Shown: piece after piece, positions 22,612 through 33,806 of the stretch
Numbering within the stretch: the first letter of the stretch is position 1
How the letters are laid out: each line of letters begins with the position of its first letter
From: Wurfbainia villosa
Lineage: Eukaryota > Streptophyta > Magnoliopsida > Zingiberales > Zingiberaceae
DNA length: 64,000 nucleotides
Assembly (NCBI GenBank): GCA_025175895.1
Contig: CM045989.1
Coordinates: forward strand, 130,647,272 to 130,711,271
Direction: 5' to 3'
Translations under genes and position numbers: made by a program
Notes under the pieces: model-generated
Database searches by the model: none
Told to the model about the DNA's origin: nothing
Seen by the model: the letters and a program-made list of their open reading frames with translations, nothing else

Positions 22612-23366
22612 ACTTAACTCACATTCCTAACATCTCACATGTGTCTAAGGTATATCAATACACACACATGTCAATTTATAGTCCTTGTGAGATGTGGGTT
22701 TAGGTTTTTCCCTAATCTAAAGTCTCATGCATTTTATCTAGGCAACTCTATTTGATTCCCTTATCTTAGGACTTTAAATCATGTCATTGTCCTTAATTTC
22801 ATTTTAATTAATCTTAATACATGAAATATAATCATGACATATAATGATTGCATAAATTAAAACATAGCCAATGATTCATGATGTCATGGCATAAAAATAA
22901 TCCTAAGTACAAGCATGACATAAAACAACCTAAGTGTTATCATGACATTATAAAATAATAATATGAGCATGGTGTCATGACATGACATATGACAATCAAA
23001 GAATGACAAGTATAAAATATAAAGGTATAGAATACCTAAGTTTTAGACCCATTTGCCATTTTGTAAGATTATATTAACTTTGTCATAATGCCCAATTTCC
23101 CTCAAGTGTGTCAAAATCCCACAATGACACACTATGACTCTAAAATTGAATTGTATCAATTTTGATCAATTTTTTAAACTGTATACTTTCTATTGGCACA
23201 TCCTAAAATATTTTAGGATATATTTATAATTTTATTTTCAGAGTATTACAATACTTTAAAAATGTCCTAAAGTGCTACCTTTACCATGGTTAGGTTAACT
23301 ACTTATCCATTCAAGGTTGATATACCCTAAACCCATCTAGCGTGAGGGAATCACGCTCCTAGGAAC
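22612..23366 (-). other. F2 internal non-coding sequence next to gag
   Basis: AT-rich and downstream of gag on the minus strand. No credible frame, no recognised protease. CATGACAT-type repeats occur at about 22830-23000. CTTGA at 22607-22611 is the right copy of the C2 target duplication. Confidence 0.55.
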
Positions 23367-24894
23367 TCAATACCTATTGAAGCTTCTTGGGTTAACTAGA
23401 TACTCGCTAGGGATGACTTCCCTAAGTAACTTCCTAATGACCCTCTTAGGCTTAGAAGCCTTAGTCATTTGGGTCTTCCTAAGGCCAACCCTAGGGATTA
23501 CCTCCCTTGTGACCTTGACCTTCTTAGAATTAGGACTTATTCTATAGCTATATAGAACATTGTGGTAGGTTGGCATAACCTCCTTGGACTTAGGCTTGTG
23601 ACCCAAGTCTTTCTTGCCCTTAGACAGCCCTTGTCTTCTAAAACCTAGGTTTTGACCATTAACCCCCATAATCATGTTTTCCATCTTTCTAAGGGTCTTT
23701 TTCATTTTCTCAAGCTTTGACCTCAAAGCTTGATTCTCTACCACTAATGCCTCAAATTTTAAATTTCCGTTTGTTCTTTAGGTATTCCTTTTTCTAGGCA
23801 TATGTCTACCCTTTTTAGGGTTAATGCCTAGATTCTTATTCTCTACCTTCCAATCCTTAGGTAAGGTTGATCTAGTATTGTCCTTAGGTAAATTGATATA
23901 TTTAGTACCTAAGCAATAAAATCTATTATTAACAGTTACAAGTGCATTAAAATAAAAATCATTAGCATGCTTCTTGTCATTAATAATTGAAATTCTATTA
24001 TTAAAGGTTACCTTTGGCTTTGCCTTTGGAGCTCCCCCTACACCCGAGCTCTTTATCTTGTCCTTCTGTGGATGTCTCCTCCTTGGACATTGACTCCGAT
24101 AGTGACCCGTTTGGTTGCACCGGAAGCACACTATATGATTCTTGTCTTTCCTTAGTAGGGCTTTGGCCTCCTTTGACTTTTCTTTGGCCTTTGACACTGG
24201 TTGAGCCTTTTTGACTCTTTTTGAGCATTTGCTCTTATAATGCCCTTGTTTCCTGCACTCAAAGCATATTATATGATCTTTATTTTTATGAATTATGCTT
24301 GAATTACCTATAGGGATGGAGGAGCTATGAGCTTGTTCTTCATCTCTTCCGGATGTAGATGTCTCCTCTTGTTACTCTGGCATGGAAGATTGTCTCTCCT
24401 TCCCCTTAATCCTTGAGGTGGAGACTTCTTCAACCTCCTCTACCTCAGATGTTGAGTACCTCTCAACCTCCGAATCCTCAAGGTCTTGAGATGATGAGCT
24501 TAATTCTTTGGATTCCTCATCTACTTGAGCTGGTGAGGGTTTTTGTAGATATCGATCAATTTGCTCCACAACTCCTTTTGCATCATAAAATTCTCCTAGG
24601 TTATACAATAAATCCTTAGGAATTGATTTAGCTAACATTAACATTATCTTTTTTTTTATTAATTTTGTATTTCCGATTTTGCTCCTCAGTCCACTTCTTC
24701 TTCTTGATAATTTTTTCCTTTCTTATCCTCAGGAGATCAAATCCATACACAATGCAAAGCCAATTGTCAAAGTCGTTCATTAAAAAATATGTCATCCTAT
24801 TTTTCCAGTAAGCAAAGTATTCGCTGTCGAAGATAGGTGGAACTATGATGTCATAGCCCAATCTATCTTTAGACAACTCCATTCTTCTCTTCAA
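23367..24894 (-). pseudogene. gag of copia F2 with two zinc knuckles
   Basis: Read right to left. The N-terminal frame (24894-24628) has PPIFDSEYFAYWKNRMTYFL, the Gag-N pattern in which Trp is followed by a capsid fold. After a poly-Lys slippage region comes KSIPKDLLYNLGEFYDA (24644-24372) with an acidic Ser/Glu stretch, indicating a large deletion of the mid capsid. Two canonical CCHC knuckles follow: CFECRKQGHYKSKC (about 24275-24234) and CFRCNQTGHYRSQC (within 24197-23778). The C-terminal frame (23744-23367) has a heptad-like segment VENQALRSKLEKMKKTLRKM and ends IPSEYLVNPRSFNRY. Frame breaks at about 24628, 24370 and 23760 make it non-functional. The knuckles would bind element RNA. Confidence 0.85.
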
Positions 24895-24942
24895 CCTCTA
24901 GTGTTTTGCTCCCTCGATTGTTAATTCTTGAAGAGTGTCCTC

Positions 24943-24954
24943 GCTCTACTACCA
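24943..24954 (-). promoter_or_regulatory. Primer-binding site of F2, mutated
   Basis: Minus strand TGGTAGTAGAGC, two bases after the LTR end at 24957. It differs at two bases from the iMet site TGGTATCAGAGC. Confidence 0.8.
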
Positions 24955-24956
24955 CT

Positions 24957-26546
24957 TGTTGGGGATCAGCTGTCGTGCTAGAGGGGGGGGGTGAATAGTG
25001 ATTTTCAATTTCGCTCATTTGTGTTAGCGTGTTCGTGTCTCTACAAGTTTGTTAGCACATTGGAATATAAAATAAGAATAACAATAAACACAAGAGAACA
25101 TAACACATGCAATTCTCAATATTTTATGTGATTCGGAACCTATGGTTCCTACTCCACGATCGACCTCTAGTTGAGCTCTAGTAATGTATACACCACTATA
25201 AACTTCTTCTTGAAAACAATTCAAAGGTGAAGAAATCTCGTACAATAAATTTATACAAAAGTACAACAAGAAGAAGCAACAGAAATAAGCTAAGAATGAA
25301 TACAAATGCAAAAACACTTTACAAAGATGAACTTTGGATTGCTTTCTTGTTTGGTTATTTTGAACGTCTTTAAAGGTATGGAAAGCAACAACGTTTCCCC
25401 TTCAAAAGCTTCAAGAATTGACTGTCATCTCCTCCCTCTCAAGCTCCTTATAAAACTGCAACTCGGGCTGATTTTTGCCTTCCAATCGACTGCTCTTACC
25501 TAGGAGTCGACTGGACATTGTATCGTTGCCTTACAACGACTTAATTTACGTCAGATTAATGGCCATCAATTGACTACCCCGACCATTAGTCGACTGCTAG
25601 AGGCCATCAGTTGACTGCCAAATCTTCTGTGCCCTGACCACTTAATTCTAGTAGACCAATCAACCCTATCAGTCGATTGCTTAGTGCCCAATCGACTACT
25701 AAACCCTAGCAGTTGACTGCCAGAGCCATAGCCGAGCAGTCGAGCCTCAATCCACTACACGACCAATCGACTGGTCATAATCTCAATCGACTGCTCAAGT
25801 CAAACTAGGCTCCCAAGTGTCGTGCACTTGACTATTCGACTAGTTCATAACCTCAGTCGACTGGTAAACCTCAAACATGAGGTTTAACCCAAGTTTGATC
25901 CCCTCATACTAGATCAACCACCGTTAAACTGGACCTAAGCCTTTTAGCAACCTCCATCAGGCTCACACCCTCAAGATCCATCTAAGTCCTCTACGACTCC
26001 TTTACCCTTCATGTTAGCCTTCAGGTGCTTCCATCGGTTATGTCATGCTAGCCAGGTCATTTGTCAAGGTTCATTTAGACTTATACCGCCAAGATACCAT
26101 GCTTGGACTTTACGCTGTCAAAATCTCACTCTTAGGCTTCCTTGCCAAGGTCCGCTTGGACTTTATACAACCAAGACTACATGCTTGGACTTCCTTGTCA
26201 AAATCCATTTGGACTATGCCATCAAGACTACATGCGTGGACTTTACGTTATCAAAACTACATTCTTGGACTTTCCAATTACTAAGCATCTATACTTGAAC
26301 TTCCCTTGCCAAGATCATTTTTGGACTTTCCATGTCAAGTATTCAAATTTAGACTTTTGAGGTTGATTGCTCCAACAATCTTCCCAAATAATCTTCTTCA
26401 TATGACTTTGGATATCCCAATCATCTACTTATCATATGGTCAAATCATATTGTCAAATAATGATCAAATCTATTATCAAACATCAAAATCCTTTTCGAAT
26501 CCAACTCAAATCTAGTCAATCATGACCTGGATCAATTATACCAACA
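24957..26546 (-). repeat. 5' LTR of copia F2 (1590 bp)
   Basis: Minus strand: begins TGTTGGTATAATTGATCC at 26546 and ends GATCCCCAACA at 24957. It shares the G-run (CTAGAGGGGGGG) and GTGAATAG with the F solo LTRs and carries several diverged CAGTCGACTG-like sites (25485-25865). A TATA-like TTTATAAGG is near 25455-25447. Longer than the other F LTRs because of a stretch at 25980-26360 with repeated CTTGGACTTT-like units about 30-45 bp apart. Confidence 0.85.
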
Positions 26547-27240
26547 ACTCGAGTATGATATTTTATTTTCTATGTCAGAAAATGAGATTAGAATTAAAGT
26601 TTATATATCGATGATCTAGATGGTAAAAAAAAGTCAAACCTGTCTCCTAATGGATACATTGGTTTTTAACGTACTAAGAGATTTAATTTGAATTTATATT
26701 ACTTATTTGACAAATTATTCTAAAAATTTATCTAGAACCTTAAAAAAATTTTCTTGAAAAATCACTAGACTCTTTAACTTATTAAATGATACTTTTGACA
26801 CTAAAGTAATTTATCATGACATATTGATTTTTTTTAATTGACACAAGGTATTTAGATATTTGGTTCGACTAATTCTTACGATGGATGATTCAATCCCACG
26901 AAAAATCTTTACCGACCACCTAGATAAATTGGAAAGCATTTGCAGTGGACAATCTAACGGTCCAATATCCATAGATTGTCATTCCATTTGAAAGAAAAGT
27001 CTTACAAATACACTGAAGCTAGGGATCGATCCTTGATACCTTAGTTTTACACTGTTGATACTCTGCAGCTACACCATAGCTCCGGGAGCATGACATATTG
27101 ATTTTGAATGTACTAAGATGTTTAAATCAAATTTATATTGCTTATTTTACATTTTTTAATACAACAAAATATTCTAAAAATTTATCTCGAACCACTCTTG
27201 TCCATAACGACTTTTCTTGCAAAATCACTTGTACTCCAAA
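26547..27240. other. Interval between F2 and the next gypsy LTR, with a local duplication
   Basis: AT-rich, no gene. Two diverged copies of about 130-150 bp lie at about 26655-26800 and 27095-27236, sharing GTACTAAGA, TTTATATT and TTCTAAAAATTTATCT. A SINE is inserted between them. This is the flank into which F2 inserted and may be older repeat sequence. Confidence 0.6.
26832..27088 (-). mobile_element. tRNA-derived SINE (257 bp)
   Basis: Flanked by a perfect 17-bp duplication CATGACATATTGATTTT (26815-26831 and 27089-27105). Read on the minus strand, the head begins GCTCCCGGAGC at 27088, with an A box TGGTGTAGCTG (27076-27066) that fits TRGYNNARNNG and a B box GATCGATCC (27031-27023) that fits GWTCRANNC, about 35 bp apart as in RNA polymerase III promoters. 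The body runs to a short A-rich tail (plus-strand T run at 26828-26835) next to the distal duplication. Non-coding; mobilised in trans by LINE proteins. I cannot name the family. Confidence 0.8.
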
Positions 27241-30200
27241 TGTACTCCGAAGGTGTATGTCTTCGTTGAAATCGATCGGAAAGTACCCTATAGCAACACA
27301 TCCAACTCATTTAGATCACTATTAATAAAAACATGAAATACAAATACATGCATTCGTGTCTAACAAAATATTTAAAATTATACAATAAGAAATAAAACTA
27401 CAAAAGGATTCAACAATTTTTAAGAAAAGTACAAAAAACTCAAAGTACATTGACAATGAAACAGGACTATCAAATCAGTCAATTTCTGAGTATAGCTCTA
27501 GGAATATCCTCGGGACATAAACCATCTCTATCTACTAATTTGGAAGTCGAAGAAAACATATGAGTAAGTACAAATTACTTAGTGAATATAAAGGAAAAAA
27601 GAGACATGAAATAAAATAAATATAGAGGTTAAAGGAGACCTAGTAAAATCAACAAGTACAACATCGATCTGATTAGCTATATATATGTCAAAGGATTACT
27701 CAAATCTATCTGTGATCATCCTCACAGTCATTCTCATATTCAACTGATATAATTCAAAATACAAATAGGCATCAAATAACTAACTAGTTTAGATCATGTA
27801 TAATCATACACTACTATTAGTAAACCAAACTACCACGACCTTTCTCGTGGTCAATCAAAAAAATGAGTAAAACTATAACCGAATCAAGTATAATCATATA
27901 CTAACTATTACAAACAAAACTGTCATGACCTATCTCGTGGGCGTCAAGATAACAAAAAAAATATTAATCAGATCAATCAAATATAACAAACAAAACAAAT
28001 CAAACAGACTATTACATATAGCTAAGTACTGACTGCGAGCAACAATATGCTACCATGAATGAATCTATTGGGTAGTCAAGGTGTATAGATGATCATTGTC
28101 TGCGGATAACGATATGCTATCACGAATGAGCCTCGTGGACAGATAGGATATGAGATAGCTATCTAGCTACTGACTATGGACAACAACATGCTATCACAAA
28201 CGGTCCTCGTGGGCAATCAAAATATATAAACAATCACTATCTGCAGGCAGTGAAATGCTATCACAAACGAATCTCATGGGCATACATGGTATATGAGCTA
28301 AGTCATACACATATGAGGTAAAAGTATTAATAGTAGTGTTCGGCATAACGACTATAACAAACTTAATTATCACTCAAATATGACGGTATGTTGCCTTATC
28401 CAAAGGTTAAGAGAAACGTCAACAAATTACTTAATTATACCATGGGGTCCCTGTTGCTCGCAACTCTAGCCACACACTCCTGAGTGGCTAAGTGGGCACG
28501 ACAGGACGAGTACGCACCTCCACCACCACTATCCCTAAGTGCTCGGCCAGTGTGCTCCCAAGCTGACACAACTCTCTCAACCACAATGGAGACATAGTCA
28601 TCAGCTTGCATGCAATGCAATGATGTACAGTAGATAAACATGTTATCCATACAAAGTATAGTCATACACACAAGTACCATTCTACTATATCACAGTATAT
28701 GATCATAATCAGTAGTCTGAAATATAGCCAATGCATAATAGTCATCTACACAGATATTGTCATCACTACACAATCTGTAATGTGATCAAAACTAAAATTC
28801 TGAACTGTAAGTTGTTAGATTTCCTCGACATCGTCGTGGGTGTGTTCGAACATGTTTGGTAAACATGCACACAATGGAAGCAAAAACAAGTAATAACTAA
28901 CTTATTACAATACACACACCACACACATGCATGATACAACAAGTGTAGACATAATCACCATTTCAAATTTTGCAATAAAAGAAACTTATTCTAGGTATAC
29001 CTGACGGATTATGTGAAGCGGAAATGACATCAACCTTAGCAACCCTCGTAAGTTTCACCTCTATCCGTATCCACACCGAGTATCGTCGGAATAACTTCAA
29101 CAAGCTATGAGCCCCGTCTTCACACGAGATACTAGTCTCGTATCGAAGATGTTGTGATCCGAGAGACGATCACAATTCGAATCTAATTCGAATCCAAAAA
29201 CGAGTTTTGTAAACTCGCTTCTCGAAAGCGATTTTCATCAACCGATTGACGAAACTTTGATCCTCCACCAAAGAGGATTATCGGAGATCCAATCCTCGGC
29301 AAGGAGGTTGCTATCGGAGTTCCGAACGTCGGCCAAATGATGCTATCATCACAAAGGACTAAGGCTGTCCAAAGTGGGCAGCAAGGTGGAGGAGGGTTGT
29401 CGGCCAAACAAGGTTGGTCGACTCGCGGGGGCCGCCGCGGATGGGATGGAGTCGTCGGCAGATGGAGCCGCTGGTCGGTTGGTTGACTGTTGGCCGACGG
29501 TGGCGGCTGGCCGACGGATGAAGGGGATGCAGCCAAGGTTTGGGCGACGACAACCAAAGGGCCGACACACAAGAGAGGGAGAGGAGAAGAGAAAAACGGC
29601 TAGGGTTTCACAAAACCTAAGTCATTTGAACCAACCCACATGGGTTATCTCTCAACCCCGTTATTTATAGAGAATGCATCTCTTATCCAATAAGAGACTT
29701 TTTCTCAAGACTTTTTCTCGAGACCTTTTCTCGAAAACCTTTTCTCAAAGGGTTATTGGTTCACAACCAAAACCCGTTAATCCGCTCCATTAACTTAAGT
29801 TAAAATAAATCAAACTGCGTTGGTCTATTTTAAGTTAAAACGAACCGAACCAATTTTGATTTATTCGTTTAAAACAAACCAAATCACTTTGGTTTATTTT
29901 CCACCATTGGATTAGAACCAAATCGATTTGGTTCATCCATCATGTCTTCATAAGACTTGGCCCATCCATGCTTCCTATGTGACTGAAACAATTTCATACT
30001 CGCTCTTTGTTTGGTCCAACCAAACTAAGTCTCTCTCGATCTGAGAATCCCATTCTCAAAACCCGTTTTAAATCCTTCGGACAACACTCGTAGTGCGTGT
30101 GACCAAATAGGTTCTCAGTTTATGTTGGTCGTCTATAATTAACCATTAATTATAGAATGATCATGAGTGACACCTAGTAGTACATAATGATCCCCAATTA

Positions 30201-32641
30201 ATCGAAAAATCAATGGTTGACCCCAGAACAACTTCTGAAATCTTTCAGCGGCTACAGTGAGTCATGCACCGTTCCCTTCACTCATCTTATACACACATGA
30301 TATAGGACATGGTCTATTGTGTTAGTCCCCACTAGGCTGACCATATCACACCTAGCCCAAGTATTACTTCCTCATCCTACGGATTCTAGTTACTACATAT
30401 GTATCCAAGAGTACCATACTCTAAACATGTAATGCTTTGGCCAAAGACTTTAGTAACAATCTGACGAGAGACCATAGGGTATACATCTCCTCGCAAAGAG
30501 CTGTGAATCCTTTGTAGGCTATTCAAACACCTTCGACTACTTCGACTTTTACCCAATCATCTCGGGTCCACATCTCCTCGGAGATGCTTGCTTAAGATGT
30601 CAAAGCATAAGTCTTAATGACTAAGATGACTTGAATACCACAAGTCGAAGGAACACCACACTTAAGATGCAGTAAGAACTTCATTGACATATCTATATAT
30701 GCAGAGAATTATAAGAAGTCTTATAGCTAGTCACTCCAATGAACTAGTTACCATAACTAGCATCCACAGTTAACTCCGGATATTCTAATGTCTCTAGCCA
30801 GTAAGAAACTGCTGCTTGGATATACCAAAGAGTATAACTCGTGCTAATCTCAATAGAATTGATGGTGTCCGAATGCATCAATTCATCGACTAGGGATAAT
30901 TCCAATACATCATAATTACACATATAGAGATACTCACTAGTTGTGATCTAATCACAAATTCTCTCATGCTATGAATCGTATTGCGGATATTCAGTAAATG
31001 AGTTTAAGATCCAATCAAATACATAAAAATATATATACTCAAATAGTGAATCTTTATTTATCAAATAAATGGTACAACCATAAGGTGATTATCTTAGGAT
31101 ATCTCTCATATATAACTAACATAAGTCACACAAAATAAGCATAGCAGATATAAACGATACTAAATAACACGGATAGCAAAAGAGACTGTATAGACATCAA
31201 ATAGAGCATTTCAAAATTCAATGACTAAGTATCAAACATAATAATAAATAAGAGTGGAGTCAAGATAGTGATCCAATGTCATATCCAAGTTCATGCACTA
31301 AGATCAATGATTTAGAAGAGTCAAAGGAAGAACAACCCACCTAGTTTATAGCTCGTGCTAGCTGTCCACATGTACAAGCATCTATCACTAATCAAAGTCC
31401 TGCAAGAAAGAACATGGAATATAACTAAATTCTATCGTGAACCTAGTTATAGAATTAACTTCTAAATCACTTTTGCATTAGCTATTTATCCAATTATCCT
31501 AATCAAGTATCCACATAAATCCATCAATCAGATCTCTACCAAATAAACAACTTCTTCCAATAACAGTTAATCAGTAAATAAATGACAAACAACTATAACC
31601 ATAGTATATATATCATGATAGATTCAAACCGAAACTTACCTAGTTCTGAATCCATGACACTAGCTCGTAGCTTCCCATTATGTCCTCCGCTCATAGAAAC
31701 CAATTTCTGAGCTATCACAAACTCATATTTGCCTTTAAACCCTACTCTCATATCATGTTCAGAGGCCTTCATCAGTCGTTCACAATCTCCATTGCTAATT
31801 CCATAACCAAGGAAACCAATGTTGTTGTATTCAAAATTATAGAGTGGCTGAATCCATGTTCATCTTTCGAAGCACAAATCCAACTCCTTCAGACGATTCA
31901 CAAACTTTCACTGTCCAATCCATAGATCACAACCTTCAAATCACCGAGAGCTATAGTGAAGCCACTCTTCCTCATCGCAGCAATAATGTAGCCCAAATCG
32001 AGATGCGAGGCCACCAGCTTGGCCATCACAACAGAGAAACAGATGAAGGAGAAGAGACATCAGGTTGGTTTCGAGACGGTGATGACCCAAATATGAAACA
32101 TTGTAGAGAATAATGGTCACCGGACGGAGCTCACAAATCGCTAGTTGAGGGCAACGATGGAGAAGAGGGTGGTGACATTAGCTCACATTGATTGATTGTG
32201 GTGCACAAGAAGGCGAGGGTCAGTGACCCATGCGGCGCACCAGCGAGAGAGCAACGATGCCGGTGATAGATCGAATGCGCACGATCGGGAGAAAAGGAAG
32301 AAACGATGGAAGAGGAGAAGAGGAGTCGGCGATCGGGAATGAGGAGAAAGGGGATTGAGATCAAGAGCTAGTGTGGAGGGAAATGAGGGCATGGGAGAGA
32401 TAAAGAAATAGAGAAAAAATTAAGGAAAGAAACTTAGGTTTTCTATTTACAGCTTAGACTAATTAAACATATTAACTCCTCAATATCTGATAATCCAAAC
32501 GGGCTTCCTCAAAGCCTGTTAAATCTTTCCCTCTAAAATGCCATAGAATTCCATTTAAATCCAGAAACTTCTAAAAATTCTTGAAAAATTCTACAAAGTA
32601 ATTCCTTAATTAATAATGTTATTTTGGTGTTGTATGTTATA
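27241..32641 (-). repeat. Family C gypsy 3' LTR (C4), split by a solo LTR
   Basis: Minus strand: begins TATAACATAC at 32641 (TG changed to TA) after the purine-rich AGTGGAAGAAAA, and ends near 27241 (plus-strand TGTACTCCGAAGG). It matches C2 at several blocks: the GTAGCTCGTGCT-like segment (31345-31360), the GC-rich leader (32100-32400) and the AGCTCTAGG / GAGTAAGTAC region (27495-27575). It is strongly diverged, net about 3.1 kb after removing the insertion at 28813-31121. As the matching pol lies to the right, this is the 3' LTR. Small frames in the leader (32131-32392) are not conserved and are not called as genes. The left end is approximate. Confidence 0.75.
28813..31121 (-). mobile_element. 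Solo LTR, copia family B (2309 bp)
   Basis: Reverse complement of the LTR at 1341-3483, with ends TGTTAGATTTCC and ATATAACTAACA and a perfect TAAGT duplication (28808-28812, 31122-31126). No internal sequence. Inserted in the C4 LTR. GC-rich leader at 29340-29600. Confidence 0.95.
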
Positions 32642-33801
32642 TTTTCTTCCACTAATAAAAATTTGGTATCCAAATTTCCTACCCAAGTACAATGAGTAAG
32701 CAAGGTTATATTGATCAACTTAAGTACTTCGAGAAGAGTTAGACATCTCAAATGAACAAGTGGGGTTATTGAGCTTAGATATTATTTTCCAGCTCCCAAA
32801 TAACCTCTAAAATCCATCTCATATGCTCTTAACAAACTTTATAAAGTCTGAATAATACACTCTGTTTAACCATCTACCTGAGGGTGAAAAAAACGATACC
32901 AAAGTGGAACTCTATACCTAGGACTTGTTGGAGACTTTGTCAGAATCATAAGGTGAACCATGAATCTCTATCGGATATGACACTCAAGGATACACCATGA
33001 ATCTGATAATCTCCTTGTAGTACACTTCTATTAAGTGATCCAATGAACCCATCTTATAGATCGGTAAAACATGAGCGGACTTGGTTAATCAATCACCAAT
33101 TACCCAAATTCGCATCATGTCCTTTTTGAGTTTTGAACAATCCCACAATAGAGTTCATCGTAATACGATACCACTTTCATCTTTGTATCTAAATCTCTTG
33201 AAGTAACCCTTCTAGTCTCTAATGTTCTGTCTTTACTTGTTGACCCATCCACCATCGAGCTACGAAATCTGCAATGTCCTTTTCCATGTCAATTCACTAG
33301 TAGAAGCATCTTTTAAACTCTGATACGTTTGGATACCATCCAAATGAATCATAAATCTAGACCCATATGTTTTCTGAAGTAAGTCTTCTTTAATAGAGTG
33401 CATCCTAGGAATACACAATCTTCCTCGAAAATGATGCATGGTTGAGTCTTCCCTATTATCCAGCAATTGATAATCACTTCGATCTTTTGAGAGTCCACTA
33501 AAATGCTTCTGCTCAAACCACATGTCCAAGCAATCCTACAAAGGATAGCTAAAATACACACTTTCTGAATCTCGCGTAGAGCTGCTCTCGCCATAAAATC
33601 TCCAATACCATGTGAAGAAGATGTTCATGTTCTTCCTCGGACCCTGCATATATCAAAATGTTGTCTAAGAAGACGATCACAGATTGATCCAATCACTCCA
33701 AGAATACTCAATTAATTCTTCAAGTCCATGAATGATTAAAACATTAGTAAGTCCAAACAATATTACCAAGAGCACTTTGCCTTGATTTCTCTCCCTACAT
33801 A
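32642..33801 (-). pseudogene. Ty3/gypsy pol remnant: reverse transcriptase and integrase
   Basis: Reads right to left and is heavily decayed. Near 33770 there is FGLTN, then near 33690-33600 a degenerate polymerase motif DNILIYAGSEEEHEHLL, in which the second catalytic Asp of the usual DD has become Asn. RNase H is largely missing. Integrase zinc-finger-side text follows: GRLCIPRMHSIKEDLL and MIHLDGI (33440-33340). Near 32880-32830 is HPQVDG with TECIIQTL, the conserved gypsy integrase segment HPQTDGQSE. Integrase downstream of reverse transcriptase marks Ty3/gypsy and, with the adjoining LTR, gives element C4 its identity. Many stops; not functional. Confidence 0.75.
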
Positions 33802-33806
33802 GTTCA

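Larger units (their letters stand above)
17443..26546 (-). mobile_element. Copia family F element F2 (SIRE-like), 5' part, minus strand
   Basis: 5' LTR at 24957-26546, iMet primer site, and gag at 24894-23367 reading leftwards. Long non-coding sequence follows (23366-22612 and 18535-17443), broken by a C-type insertion at 18541-22606. No protease, integrase or reverse transcriptase is recognisable in what is visible, so this is either a large non-autonomous derivative or its pol lies off the window beyond the nested block at 1-17442. The two-knuckle Gag and the LTR type suggest the SIRE/Maximus side of copia; moderate confidence. Confidence 0.75.

Noticed and set aside
33260..33594. Small minus-strand frames taken alone as unknown genes
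   Set aside because: They are fragments of the integrase region of a decayed gypsy pol.
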